From Pisolithus tinctorius (lineage: Eukaryota; Basidiomycota; Agaricomycetes; Boletales; Pisolithaceae): a stretch of 64,000 bases of DNA. This document shows, one piece after another, positions 37,352 to 49,784 of this stretch (position 1 is the stretch's first letter; each line of letters starts with the position of its first letter). A program made the translations under genes and the position numbers. The stretch covers positions 6,200,001 through 6,264,000 of the forward strand of contig JANFAH010000001.1 in NCBI GenBank assembly GCA_024663395.1, written 5' to 3'. The notes beneath the pieces were generated by a model. That model did not search any database. It was not told the origin of the DNA and saw nothing but the letters and a program-made list of their open reading frames with translations.

Positions 37352-38895
37352 TGACTGGTTGGTTGTAGAGAGTCACAAAAGGTTGACAAGATCTGGAATG
37401 GCTTCCGCAATCAGCAATACTCCGGAAGGGACGCCGAGTCAAGAGTCCGCCAATACCACACGCGCCCATCAACAATTCTAATACTCGTCAAATTCTTTTT
37501 CGGAAGAGAAATATCCAGTGTAAGTCGGCGAAACCATCGTCAAGGTAGGAACGTCTATAATTACCGGTAGCAGATTTCAAGAATGTGCGGAGATCTCCTT
37601 CATGAAGCAGCCCCTATGCAGGTTTATCCAACCGAAACACGATGGACCGCTCATAGCGGCCGCCGGCTCCAAATGCCTGTCATCTAACTGACAATGATCG
37701 GTGACCAGGGAAAAGGTTTTTTTCCCCAGATACATTATATCCCACCCGCCAAGAGTGTCCTTTTGTCAACTCCAAGTTCCGGTCCTCAGCGCTACGGTAG
37801 CCGTCTTAGACCGAACTATCGACGGATATGTTCCCCGGCCCTCCTGTCCAGAAGCGCAGGCGTTGTCTGTGGCACCGGCCTCAAAAAAAACTCCCGTTGG
37901 AAGGCAGCTGCGGTTTTTATTCCCCACTCAGGAGTATGCATTGCCGTTTGGAGCCTCTTTTCATTCACAGAACCGGCTAATATTATATGCCGCGTGCTGC
38001 AGGCTGCTCTTTGCCTACTGGATAGAGGTCGACGACTTCTATGCGTCCTTCGATTGATCTTAACCAGATACTTCGCAAGGTCAGTGCAACGTTTTTTCAT
38101 GGCTCCGACTCGGGACTCGTTGCCAATGAGCCTGGCACATGCACATGGGGAGGGTAAGCCCATCATAAAACGTAAGGTGTACGGACTTTACCATCTGGGG
38201 GTGTGGATTTTTGGGAGTGTCGCCACGTTATCGTTCCAGTATTGCTGCATTCTGGACACACTTGCCTTACTCCTGGTCTACTTTCTCTAGATATGTCTTC
38301 GGAGGATTCCTTATCTTTACTAGTGCTTTGCGTCTGGCGTCCACCCAACATCCGCAAGGTGATTAGAACTTAATTCTTCCTTCCCTGTTGCACTAGAAGC
38401 TGCCGTTGTGTGACCCCTAACCCTTGTTTGCAAGGTGGGCCGCTGTCTTAAGTTAAATATCCATGACACTGAACACTCGACAGTAAAATGGGGTGCCTCC
38501 AGGGCAGTTAAGTGTCAACGATTGCCTTTTCTGCTGCGTAGAAGTAGTTTCTGCGTTGGGTTATACTCGTAGGTTAATATCGTTCGTTCCTGTTCCCATG
38601 TTACGGCCATTAATGAAGAAATATCTGTTGTTCAAATAGGAAGTGCGACCCAACCTATTGTAGACCATGGGATTGCGCTTTTTTTGCAGCGTCCACTGCA
38701 ATAGGTTGTTGACATTTTTCTTTCTCCCAAATCACCATTACTCCCCTTTCCATTCAAAATGCTAAGCTTCTGAATAAATCACTGCGTACTCCCAAGGGTA
38801 CACGTGTGCCCATCACTTTGGAAGTTGCAGCACGAATTCCGGATGTGACCCAGCAAGTAGCAACACATAATGCGGGGACAGCATCGGTCCACCCA
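37352..38895. other. Intergenic region with two overlapping open frames and an inverted repeat
   Basis: Two overlapping plus-strand frames (37694-38290 and 37701-38057) are open for 198 and 118 codons, but neither resembles a family and both lack fungal exon structure. At 38651-38660 and 38699-38708 a perfect 10-bp inverted repeat (CAACCTATTG / CAATAGGTTG) encloses 38 bases with a T-run. Its role is unknown. The right end is the 3' flank of the Enp2-type gene on the minus strand. Confidence 0.35.
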
Positions 38896-41465
38896 CTATC
38901 CTGAAAGCATCCTGAAAGTATTCTTGCTGCCGCTGCGTTGGCCATGTCTACGATGAGTACGCCCTCTCTTTTCATTCTCTTTCAACTCTTTCAGTGGCTC
39001 CTCGCCACCTCGTTCCAAGGTCGCGCCCAACAATTCTACCCCCTTTCTTGCACCTTTTTTCTTAGTAGGTCTTGGCTGGTCCACAGTTCCAGACGATGAA
39101 GGTATAAAACTCATTTCCATCCCACCGTCTGCACTGGTCTTGACGTCCGCGGACTTCCCGGTATTTGTAGTCGTCTGTCGAGAAGCCAAGCGCTGACCGA
39201 AAGTTGCATCTTTGTTACCCAGTTTTGCCGCCGCTGCATTCACATGAGGAACAAGGGGAACAAGGTTGATGTTAGGAGTCCGTCGGCGATTTGCCTCGCG
39301 GGTTCGCGCGTGTTGTTGTTCAGCGCGTGCATTTTTCTGTCCAGGTCTAGTTCGAGGATCGAATTTAGTGAGCTCTGCAGAGTAGAGCATTAGCCAAGGT
39401 GCCCAAATACACGGTATTATAAACGAACCTCCAGCGTCAGAGCTATCTTCACTACTTTCATCGTCTGTACTTTCACCGAGACCATCAGAGGAAGATTTGT
39501 CGCTCTCCTCCTCTTCCTCTTCTACAACTGTCTTGGCCGATCCAGCTCCGCTTCTCTTTTGTGCAGCTGCCGAAGGATTGAGGAGAGCAAACTCTCTGCT
39601 GTACTCATCTACAGCAAACTCGGGATTCTCGAACAGTTCTTTGAAGCGAGGATCATTAAGAAGTGTCACCGGTTGCTCATCAATTAGTTCGTCATCTACA
39701 ACCATAGCGTCATCCACTTCTTCGCCTGCTTGTTTGGCCTTCCTAGCTCGCTTCTTTTCCTTCTTCGTTCTTTCCTTCTCCGCATCTTTTTGGATCTTTT
39801 GTGCCAGGGCTTTGTTGACTTTAACCGCAGCGGCAGCGGCATCCTTGCGAGTGCGAATTCTCGAGTCGGCCAACTTATCCATGCGCTCCTTGATAAGTTT
39901 TTCGCGATGTTCGGCATATGCGAATGGATTAGCAATGACGCGCGCAGTATCGTAAAGTTTAAGAGACAGGAAGTAGCCGTGCATGTACGGTTTGAGTGCA
40001 GGTGTTCCAATTAGATGATCCAGGCCAAGTCTATAGACATAATAAGTATGAACATAGTCTCTGGTAAATGAAATGGTCAACTTACGCCTGCAATTCGTTC
40101 CGTTCAATGAATTTGTAGTCTTCGTACACGTTCCGTGTACTTTGGTCTTCCATTTCCTCGGTAATGTTCTCTAAGAAAGTTGCCCAGCGTGGCGCTGGTC
40201 CCAATTGCGGGATATAGTAGGTCGCCATTTGTATACCTTCGTTTGCTGTAAGAAGCAGACCACTTCCGGGGATGTGATGAATGTCATTAAGGTCAGTAGC
40301 CGGTGTGATGGACACAAAATTCGATGATGGCTAGAGAAGTCCGTTGGCACGACATTAGCATTCATATATGACTCAATGCTTACTGTATTTCGATCCCATA
40401 TTTTCACAACTTTTTTGTCTGCGGTGAGAACCATGCCGTCACCTGCCATACGGCTTCCCCCCTCCATCCAGCTAACATTTTTTATGGGTAACCCGTACCC
40501 TTGGTCCTTGAAGGCAAATGGTTTAGGCGACCGTATGTCATAAAGGAGTGTATGACCCGTAGACGTGGCTATAGCGTAGGAAAGACCGTCAGACCTGGAC
40601 GCAATCGCCGTGACAGCCAAGGATCCAGAACTCGACTCTTCATTGTCAACTCCGGGAAGAGCAACCACGGCACGACCCGTGGACTGCGATATCCGACTTT
40701 TGGGAAGGTTGAGTAGCCCAACTCTTGAACGCGAGCGTGGATCCCAAAATTGTACACTTGGAGCACCATCGATACCGAACGCAAGGAGTTGGTGGGCAGG
40801 ATTTATGTCTATGCAGTTTACGCCCAGAATTGAATCGTCTTCTGAAGAGTCAAGCACTATAGGGTTCAGAAATCGACCCTGTTCCAGATTTAAACGATAT
40901 ATTTCATTGCCAGATGCGGAGACGAGAGCGTCACAAGAGGGGAAGTGGTATGCGAGGGATCGGCCGAAGCGGGGTATTCGCGTTCGATAGTGAAACCCGC
41001 CTTGCGTGTGCAGTTCGACTGACCTGTCATTTTGGAGGTGTATTGTTTTCGTCCAGTCATCAGAAAGAATCTGTAGTATCTCAGTTAACGCACGGGTACA
41101 TGGCGCCCACAATGTTCAAAGGGAGGGACTGACCCACTCACAATAAAATCGACATTGTCTGCATCAGTATGCCGTTCAAACTTCATCGTCAACTCGTCCA
41201 AATCCCATACCCTCATCTGGGGCTTATATGTCCCTGTTGCGACTGCATGATGGCCGTCTCTGGTAGTCCTGATTTTATGGCTCGCCTCAGGAAATTCGAA
41301 GCCCTGTATGAGTTCAACCTGTCCTTCCTCTCTCTCCTTCAAAGCACGTTTTCCTTTTGTTTTCGTTGCACGTTTCCGGGTGATCCAATCAGGGATGGAT
41401 GACGAAGAACCAGCTACCGCGCCATTGACCGTGTAAACCTTGACATCACCACCGACTGCCACCAT
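38896..41465 (-). CDS. ENP2: Nucleolar WD40 protein, Enp2/NOL10 family (small-subunit processome)
   Basis: Ribosome biogenesis factor acting in the nucleolus on 18S rRNA processing. The start ATG at 41465 reads MVAVGGDVKVYTVNGA. Then come SIPDWITRKRATKTKGKRAL, the typical Enp2 opening, IQGFEFPEASHKIRTTRDG, TGTYKPQMRVWDLDELTMKF and beta-propeller blades such as RFGRSLAYHFPSCDALVSAS, GVNCIDINPAHQLLAFGI and VQFWDPRSRSRVG. After the propeller come APRWATFLENITEEMED, YEDYKFIERNEL, LIGTPALKPYMHGYF and a lysine-rich helix. There is an acidic stretch EEEEEESDKSSSD near 39510, and a basic tail with GMEMSFIPSS and GSKNTFRMLSG before the stop at 38896-38898. Several introns. The family features are complete, including the C-terminal NUC153-like segment DPRFKELFENPEFAVDE. 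Confidence 0.93.
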
Positions 41466-41797
41466 GGTGCAGGGATAATCGCAAGATTTTAAGCAGGCCT
41501 TATTTGCGTTGGTCGCTGCAATCAATAATATGTAGTAGACGCCAATATTATTGGTGCCCTTGCCACAATTTTTGGGCACGTGACCCGTGGATGAAGCCCC
41601 TGACTAGCGAAATCGTCTATGGATACTGAACAAAACACGAAGGAAATAGCTAGACAAATAGGAGGTAATGCCTGAGCCACCCGTGATAAGAATATGGTAC
41701 TGGAATCACTGTATATAGCGGGGATCACAATCCATCACACTACTTCCGCGTCTGAGCGGGAAAGCAGATCACAAGATAGATGGTATGCAAGAGGGAA
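41466..41797. other. Short intergenic region
   Basis: Lies between the start of the Enp2-type gene and the 3' end of the SURF4-type gene, both on the minus strand. I see no gene. It should hold the Enp2 promoter and the SURF4 polyadenylation region. Confidence 0.4.
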
Positions 41798-43053
41798 TCA
41801 ATAAGTCTTTTTCTTCTCATCCACGGAGAATCCGCCTGAAAAAAAAAACGTCATTACAAGGTAAAAGTGATAAGCAATGGGATGTCGGCATACCTGGTCC
41901 CATATTCACGAGTAGAATGAGACCTCCAACAATGGCTGAACGTAACATGAGTGAAAGAAGACATCAAAACTATCAGCTAACTCACATAAAGTTTGGAAGA
42001 AGTCGTATCTGAAAGACGAGTGTCAGCGATGTATTACCATAAAAAAGGCCAATCTCACTTGAGGAAGTCGCGTTGTGCGTGCGCGCTGTGCACACTCCAC
42101 CAGTTGTTGATGAAAACGTTGAAGATACTGAGAACAATGACCAGGAAAGTGGCGGACCACTTTGCCTTGAACCCAACTGCTACCATAGTGCATGCCGCAA
42201 GGCCAAACAATGACGCAACGAAACGGCCAATGCTCCATTCACCTCGAACCATGTACCCAAAGAAAAGGAATATGAGCAATACACGTCCGGCAAGGAGGAA
42301 GCTAGGAAAAAATATACAAGTAAGCCCACCAGAAGGACGACAGAGAACTACGGGGACACATACTATTTCTTGCGGTCGGTATCACTTAAACTGGGAAGAC
42401 CAGCGAAGTGTTTTTGTCTGGACACCATTGTTTCACTAAACACCATCACCAAACCCCCGATCACACTCAAGCTACGCAGGAAGAAATTGAGATCGAAAAT
42501 GAGACCATAACCAAATCCTTGGACAATGACGACAGCCAAAAGGCCCAAGACAGCATGTTCGGTGAAGCGTTTCGATATGACGGCCGTGGAAGCTCCCAGC
42601 ATAACCTGCAAGATGCATCAGATTTTCCGCGCGAACTAAAAAACACGCAACACGTACAACGACGTTCAGAATCAGGAACAAGTGAGAGAAACCCCAATAA
42701 AAATGTCTGTGACTATTTCAAAGTCTTTAGCAAGCGGCACGCGAGTTTTCAAAAAATACTGACGATTGCAAGTACCAAAGTTGGTCGCGCCATTGTGTGA
42801 GAATCCTCAGGGCGTCCTCGTAGAAAGTCACTACAATAAGGAAGCGACCGATGTTGGGTAGGTAGGGCTTCAGCGGTTGGGAGTAAATTTCGACGGTATC
42901 CTCGACCTGTTTGCCCACAGCACGGACCCTTTCGAATGGACTATCGGGGTCGGCAGCCCTGTAGCCTGAGGACGGCCGGGGATTAGAGAACCCGTGAGGG
43001 TCCGCGTTGTATGTAGCCGTTGCAGGACGCCCGATGTGAATGCGGGAGGTCAT
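41798..43053 (-). CDS. ERV29: ER cargo receptor, SURF4/Erv29 family
   Basis: A polytopic membrane protein that packs soluble secretory cargo into COPII vesicles at the endoplasmic reticulum. The ATG at 43053 reads MTSRIHIGRPATATYNADPH. It then reads KQVEDTVEIYSQPLKPYLPN, IGRFLIVVTFYEDALRILTQ (a hallmark SURF4 segment), WRDQLWYLQ, VMLGASTAVISKRFTEHAVL, FGYGLIFDLNFFLRSLSVIG, GGLVMVFSE, LAGRVLLIFLFFGYMVRGEW, KWSATFLVIVLSIFNVFINN and SIVGGLILLVNMGPGGFSVD. It ends EKKKTY-stop at 41798, so the last four residues KKTY form a dilysine (KKxx) ER-retrieval signal. About seven introns. It is divergently transcribed from the DNAJC11-type gene across 200 bp. Confidence 0.94.
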
Positions 43054-43253
43054 TGGAGAAGCTGTTGGATCGAACAAGACTGAAAGCGAAATGCAATGTC
43101 GGACGTGGCAAGTTGCACGCCCGTGGGAAAAGTGGGTACCATGTATCACGTGACCACTTCATTTTGACGTGCCTCGAGTTGTGCCGTGCCGACTTATCGA
43201 GGCGTTGCAGATTCAATACAGCCAGGCTTGTGACTGTCAACCGTCAACTTGCA
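43054..43253. promoter_or_regulatory. Divergent promoter of SURF4-type and DNAJC11-type genes
   Basis: Only 200 bp separate the two ATGs (43053 on the minus strand, 43254 on the plus strand), so they must share regulatory DNA. The stretch is GC-rich and I see no TATA box. A TCACGTGACC string near 43147 contains a CACGTG E-box. Confidence 0.55.
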
Positions 43254-45664
43254 TGTCGTCGCCGGAGTCAAGGGAAGAGGAAAATTATCTCTAGTAGGTA
43301 CCCTTGCGACTGCGACGGACGGACATTGACTTATGTTCCAAGTGCTGTGCTGAACCTTCCACCCACCGCCTCACAGGGTGAAATTAGAGAGCGATATAGG
43401 GCTCTGTCAATAACCTTTCACCCCGACAAACAGCACGATTTGCGTACGAAGGAAGTTGCAGCCAAAAAGTTCCTCGAAATCCAGAAGGCTTACGAAGGTA
43501 AGTCATGGCGATCGCATGCCGTTCGGAAATTCGGTGGTGTGTTATCTTACCGGGTCCCTCGTTTTCATAGTCCTTTCAGATCCCTTTCTTCGGTGAGTCA
43601 TGTATTTTTCTATAGTTTCCCCGTTTATACGAGTTCATTTCAACAGCGAAGTTTATGACGTTCTAGGTGAGACCCTCATTCCATCTTTGGTCTACTCGTG
43701 GCATTCCGTGACATTCTGTACGTGCAGGCGCAGAAGGGTTGAACAGGCAGTGGCCAACGGAACTGCGATCCAAGGATAGTGAAGAAGTGCGTTCTCCGAT
43801 AACCTCAGTGCGAGCTAAACGTTCCAACGAAAAGTCAAAATCAGATCAAGGCAGTTCTTAGGCACTGGAAGATTGATCACAGCAACGAGGTTTTGGAAAA
43901 GCTTTTACAACCACGGGGGGCGGTGACGTGCGAAGTAAACGCATCGCCACTTTTTGCGAGAGGCGATGAATATGATGGAGAATCCAGAAACATCAGTAAA
44001 CGTTTGAGCAACGTCAAAGTTACCGGTTTCGGTGTTCGTCATGGCATTGTGGTAAGATATTTGACGGCATCGTTTGGTTTCATTGGGCAGATGGTGACGT
44101 CCCCTTGCTATGTTGTAGAAGGCCATGGGCCCAAAAACTGTTGTCGGAGTCACCTCTGAAGTTCGTCCGGGCTCACGAGATATCTTCGCTGCTAGGGGGA
44201 CTTTGACGGGAGCCCTGCGGCATCAGTTTTCTCCGCGATTGGTTTTAGAGGTAATTCCAATTCTTGGACACGTTCTAGCCTCAAAGATCAATGAAATTCA
44301 TCGCAGTTGACAGCGGCATTCCTAAACCCACACATCATTACTGCGAAGACAACATACAGTGACAACGAAAATGCGGTGTCAGTTCAATCTAACTTTATTC
44401 CCGCCGTCTGGCATTTCTTTCCCCCCGTGACCACAGTCTCCTTTGCGCGACGATTGTTCCGCGATTCTTCGACTCAAGGATCAGTCACATGGACGTACTC
44501 TCCGGAGCTACCTGGCGGAAATCTCGAATTTAATGTCTATTCTCCCAGAGAGTTCGACCTGGATGAATCTATTTTTGGGGGTCCTGGGTCAACTAGTGGC
44601 TTAACCGCTGGAGTGCGGACCTGGTCCTACGGATTAACGTTAGCTGGTCTGAATTCGTGTATCAAAGCTGAATTCTCGCTGCTCTTCAACGAATTGTCTC
44701 TCCGCCTCAAAGCTAGTGCAGAAGTAGGTTTCAGAAATGTTGCCTACATCGTATCGGCAAAGTGGATTGGCCATCGAAGTGCATTTGGAACGGGAGTGGG
44801 GTTAAGCACTAAAGGGGTGATCTTGAGATTCCAGTGAGTCTGCATGTCTGATCACTGCGTGTGGCCTGACCTTATGTTAGATTAACGTATCTTGAGCAAA
44901 AGTGGACCCTCCCGATCACTCTTACGCCTGATTACGATCCGGATCTTGCCTTCTATGCAGTCGTAATTCCCTCGGTTGCACTGGCTTTTGGTTATCAATT
45001 CTTCCTAAAGCCGCGCCGTCTGGCCCAACGTGCACGGTACCTGAGCTTTCATTTTGTGTATCATCGACGGCTGAAAAGGAGATGCAGGTACTTTGAGGAT
45101 GCTCGACGGGCATTGAACGACGAGAAGTCGGAACTTAAGAGGGAGATCGAGACCACAACCTTATTGTTGCAGGATGTTGCAAGACGACGCATGGATGCGG
45201 AACGGTCGAGAGCAGGTAAAGTGCACGGGAATACCAAATTCCCTTAGGTTTTCTTACGTTCAAATTGTAGGCCTGATCATTCTCGAAGCCACCTACGGGC
45301 CGAGTCCGGACAATGAAGCAACGGATTTGGATGTAGATGTGACCGTACCTCTCCAAGCACTCGTTCACAACAGTCAGCTGTACATATCGAGCAAGACCCC
45401 CAAGGTAGCGTTTCCTTTCTAATTGAACAGGCCGTCAGTCATTTCACATTCGACTGATATTTTTGTAGTCAGGCATTCCAGGCTTCCTTGACCCAGCCCC
45501 GGCAGCCCCAAAATCGCTGCGTATACGATACTTGTTTCGTGATCGCACGCACTATGCCGAGATCTCTGACTCGTCGCCAGTTGTCCTTCCCTTGAAAGGT
45601 GAGTTCCGCCCGCCGCCGTGGCTGACCCTGCTCACCTGCTGGTACAGACCATTTGGTAATGTAA
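43254..45664 (+). CDS. J-domain protein, DNAJC11-like (DUF3395)
   Basis: Starts MSSPESREEENYL at 43254, spliced to YAVLNLPPTASQGEIRERYR. The J domain (residues about 10-75) has the HPD motif in LSITFHPDKQ, followed by KKFLEIQKAYE, DPFLREVYDVLGAEGLNRQW and RHWKIDHSNEVLEKLLQPRG. A long beta-rich middle (GVTSEVRPGSRDIFAARGTL, WHFFPPVTTVSFARRLFRD, AGVRTWSYGLTLAGLNSCIK) resembles the barrel-like part of DNAJC11. A charged helix (RALNDEKSELKREIETTTLL) and the C-terminal DUF3395 part LIILEATYGPSPDNEATDLD complete the protein, with the stop at 662-664 past 45000 (TAA at 45662-45664). Animal DNAJC11 is linked to the mitochondrial outer membrane and MICOS, and the same place is likely here. About ten introns. 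Confidence 0.9.
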
Positions 45665-48320
45665 TGTGACCTTTATTGTTGGATACCCTGTTCTTCCCAG
45701 CACCTTGGTTGCTCCACATCGTTTACATTCAGGCGTCCGCCTATCGGATGGTTTAATTCCTCTCCCAACTCAATTGGTCTGTGCGCCACAACATGAGCCC
45801 TACCGCTCCCCTTCAGTGTTGGCCTCGATATCATACGCCGCTGACGTTCATCTTCGAAACGGCGTATTGGCAAGGATCTGGGGAGCTAGTGCAATAGCAG
45901 GACAAACTCTGTGGAGTGGCAAGCACCACGCCAGGGTTGACATGACAAGTGGCGGTCGATCTTCGGGCATATGCCCAGTTGCATGCACACGGCATGGATG
46001 GACCCATTGCACGATGGTAGCGGGCCTGGCGCTACACACCACCCCAACGGACAGAATCTTATGCGTGAGGCTGCGTGAGGGTAAAAACGTTCCGCAGGGG
46101 ACGCTGTCACCCGCGGGAAATAGCAAACCTTTGAACGTCAGGATTACGAGTAACAATCTTTTGGCCCAAGCCCATGCGTGGAGAAATCAGATTTCCAGAA
46201 GAAATTATCGCTCTAAAACTTCCGTGCGTGTCAGTATTTGTGTCGTACGTGTACTTGGACGTCACTGGGGGCGGCCGTGAGCTAGAGAACTGCGTTGCCA
46301 CGCTTATGAAACTATGAAGGACAGCGAGGTAATCCCCGTGGTCAACCCTGAGTCTGAGCAGCGGGGTGCCCACTGACGCACTGACAGCTGCTAGTTGGTG
46401 TGAGTCGTTTTTGATGCCTGCTGTTGGGGCTCCAGTGTAGTAGCGGTGACATGTTCGAAAGGTGGCTTGTCGATGGGCGTCCCCTGTCATGCTTGCGCCT
46501 GCGTTGGTGTGGCTGAAAAAGGGTCCGAGACGCATTTGGGGGTGACCAAATCTGTCAGGAGGTGCCTTCTGACGGAAACTGCGGCTCTCCACAGATGCTT
46601 ACCGCAGTGGCAATGAGCAACCTCACTGGACTTGTGGTACTTGGTATCGCTTTGAAGAACCTCTCTGCCTGTGCCGCCCGCCACGGAGCCTTCGGACATT
46701 GAATATGTGTCGTGGCCGAAACCTTCGCGGCTCAACTCTCCAGCTACCGCATTGCCAATAATGCGAACGCCTTGAGGTCAACAATGTAGGGCGTCTCAGC
46801 CACTGTACAGACCCCTCTCAAAGCTTGCCTTACAACCTTCCAGCCCAATGATTCTTTCGGTTCTGACACCGACTTCGGCTTCATTTTCCCGGAAAAATGC
46901 GGTGAACCAGATTTGGCTGGGTCTCACCAAGAAAGGAAACGGGAGTCCGAAAGCATGTCCCCCTTTTTGGCGGGTGTCTCCGAGTCGAAATTAAACATTT
47001 CCCATGGTCGACGCGAGATTAGATCAGGCTCGGATGGGCCTGCATGACATTTTCGAGGCTCGTTACCGGCGGTTCCTGCAGCCCTTACATATACTATTAT
47101 GGGTCCTTGAAGCCTTGCGTCCGTAAGTCAATTCTAGGCGTGTCGTATGGGGACATTCACACTCACGCGAGCACTCCCCGTTGCGTTTCAGCACATGTTT
47201 TCCATTGTACACACGTAAAGCTTCCCATCGACTAAATGCCTGTGATCTCACCCCAAACGCACCGCTGCTTATTCGTTTGCTGTATCCGATCGTGGGTGGT
47301 AAATCGATCGTGTAACACGTTGCTCACAGACAAACTTGCCAGGGAATTAACGCCTTATGTGACTGACCCCGTTGCCTGCCAATATTGGTAGTATGTAGCG
47401 CTCTGTGGGCCTGCCCGTCATACAGGTACCGAGATGACATTCACAATGCACCAACAATGGCAGTATGGCCTATTACTGTCAACCTATCGCTACTAGTCCC
47501 TGACTGACGCCTTCGAGATACGCGGTTATGAGTTGACAGGCTACACGATGCATCGCCCGAAAATTAACCGAATTCAGGGGGGCTGTCGTCCTTGGGTGCT
47601 ACTGTAGTATGCACTAGTATGCACATGCCCCAAATGACTTCTCAGGGATCAAACTTTGTTCGAAGGTATCGTCATTCTGGCCTTGCCCTGATGCGATACA
47701 GACATATTCTATGGCCTTGCGGTGGCACTCTGACCCTTTTTAGCCGAGAAATAATAAGCGGGGCAGTCTAGGGTCGTTTGGGATCAGGGAATGCAATGGG
47801 AGTGTTGAAATAGGAAGCAACGTCACGCCGTGCCGCAACCCGTTGGCATGGAAGAACGTGTGATGGTTATGGAGGGGATTGGGCAGACAATACGCAGGAT
47901 GTGGTCCGGTTTCTAAGGATGGTCGGGAGGTCGGTATAGCTGTGGTGCTGCCATTTCATTGCAGACCGGATCTGCGGGTTCTCCTATCTCGACTTTCCTG
48001 TAGCCGAGTGTTGTTGGCCTGGCGGCGCGGCGACGCCACCGGTGGAAATAGATTAATATGTAATTTTTCATTTTGAGCGTAACAGAAAAGGGAAATACCG
48101 ATCACAGAAAAAGACGCCGCTCAAATCAGCCCGTGGCGTGTGGCTAACTCAATTATAACTCAAAATAATTCTAATTTTCTTTTGGTCAAACTCCTGTTAT
48201 ATGATGGGGATGGAATAGTGCCGCGGTCAGCCAAGACAGATATATATTAGCCAACTCACCGTCCCCTCTTACCACACACCTCTCCCTTCCCACCTTCAGA
48301 CACCAGTGAATACCACCCCC
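45665..48320. other. Gene-poor region upstream of the WOPR gene
   Basis: No gene could be supported in 2.65 kb. Two long frames overlap in opposite directions (45666-46280 plus, 204 codons; 46592-46107 minus, 161 codons), but neither has recognisable domains or a plausible codon pattern. The last 150 bases contain a TATATATT run near 48240 and a C/T-rich leader, so they are probably the promoter of the Gti1/Pac2 gene. Regulators of this family often have long upstream regions, which would explain the gap. Confidence 0.4.
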
Positions 48321-49784
48321 ATGCAGCAGCCCACTCTTCGCAACGTCCGGGTGCGGTCCACCAGAGATGCACTCCAGATCTTCTACGCTGTTGCTCGAAA
48401 GACCCTGCCTCTTATAACCCGCCGTCTCGATGCTGAGGAACGTCGCGCCATCGTTCCTGGAAATGTGTATGTCTGGGAGGAACGAAGCGCAAACACAGAG
48501 GCCACAGGTTTAGGAATGGAAAGATGGTTGGTCCCTTTTTTGGTCCATACACAGGTGCGGCCAACTCACCTCCCCACTACAGGACAGATGGCATGGGCTG
48601 GGGTCCCAGCCGAGTTCGCGATGTACGGCACCACAGGTTCCAAACTACACCGCACCGCACAACTGATATGTATCCGTACAGGAGTTCCTGTTTTACCACC
48701 AAAAGGAATACGAACTAGGAGATGATTCCAGTAGCGCCGCCACCCCATGGGCGCAAATGATTAGGTGTGTGTTATGCGCCGTATCACTGCTTCTGTTCGG
48801 TTACCTCTGCAATACACCGAGAGTTCCCTGTCTCCACATCTATCATTTTGTCCCTGCGAGCTAACATTTTGTTCGGCAGCATGTACCCCTCACCGCGCTC
48901 GCGGACGGCGAGCGAATCAGAGCGTTTAATTAAGCAGACTTACAGCGTTCGCGTCTCTTTGCCGGACGACCGCTCCCGCGGTATTCTGAGAAAGTGGCAC
49001 CTCAGTGGGTCGCTCCTCTCACGGTTAACTCCGCCGTCAATTGAACTAACTTGCACGGTTCACAGCCGCGTACTTTAGCCAACAAAAGCTTGATCGGCTC
49101 GATACAGTAGATAACGTTCAGGGTGTTGGTGATGTCCCTGTCCCCGATGGATGGTTCCGTAGTGCACGGCGAGACGGAAAGTCCCGAAGAGAAGACGATC
49201 TGACCAAATCTGTCGTGGCTAAACGATTATCACAAGCCCCTATGGAAGGCATGATCCCAGCCACGGCGCCCGAGGCGTACCATTCCTCGCACTCCTCAAT
49301 GCCTGTCTATAAACACTTCCCCATGTCGGTAGACACTGCTCATCTGGAAGCATTGGACTCTCCTGCCGCACGCAAGACCGCGTATTCTTTGCCGACCTTG
49401 GTTGCACCCCCTAACTGCAACTCCACGGGGGTCCGCCAAACCACGTACTCGGTGCCCAATGGATTTACCCTCGGAAGACCACACCCCCAGTACCAAGAAT
49501 CTCAACTCATGCTTAGCCCCTCTGCTTGTCCGTCGTCGCCGTCGTCGTCATCGTCGTCCTCGCCAGCAACACCAAGTCCCCGATTAAACCCTGAACGGAC
49601 ATCTGAAAAGCTTGTGCCTCTTGAGTATCTCCAAAGCCTACCGCAGCGGCGGAGAGACCCCATCGACGAGCAGCTCCTCCAACGTTTCTCTAATCATGCC
49701 ACAACTTCTACGACTTTTGCGTCTAAAACCGGTCCTTCCACTTACTCGCACCTTGGCGGGTTCCAGCCCCTTGGCCACCCATGA
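48321..49784 (+). CDS. Gti1/Pac2 family (WOPR-domain) transcriptional regulator
   Basis: Fungal-specific DNA-binding regulator, related to Wor1, Ryp1, Pac2 and Gti1, which control morphological switching, development and virulence-linked programmes. The ATG at 48321 reads MQQPTLRNVRVRSTRDALQI. WOPR box a follows: FYAVARKTLPLITRRLDAEE, RRAIVPGNVYVWEER, ANTEATGLGMERW spliced to TDGMGWGPSRVRD and EFLFYHQKEYEL. Box b follows after a linker: MYPSPRSRTASESERLIKQT, YSVRVSLPDDRSRGILRKWH, LTAYFSQQKLDRLDTVD. The C-terminal part is Ser/Pro-rich and disordered, with a Ser run encoded by a TCG/TCA/TCC trinucleotide tract near 49530-49560. The stop is at 49784. Four introns. The spacing of the two boxes fits the family. 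Confidence 0.92.

Noticed and set aside
37694..38290. 198-codon plus-strand frame between two minus-strand genes
   Set aside because: No domain, no helices in family order, and a second frame overlaps it. Reported only as a feature of the intergenic region.
39497..39955. 152-codon plus-strand Ser/Leu-rich frame
   Set aside because: Antisense of the acidic and lysine-rich tail of the Enp2-type gene.
45666..46592. Two long overlapping frames (204 codons plus, 161 codons minus)
   Set aside because: They overlap in opposite directions, have no recognisable motif and show no intron signals. One of them could still be real.
49530..49565. Trinucleotide tract as an independent microsatellite feature
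   Set aside because: It lies in frame within the WOPR gene, where it encodes a Ser run; noted in that entry.
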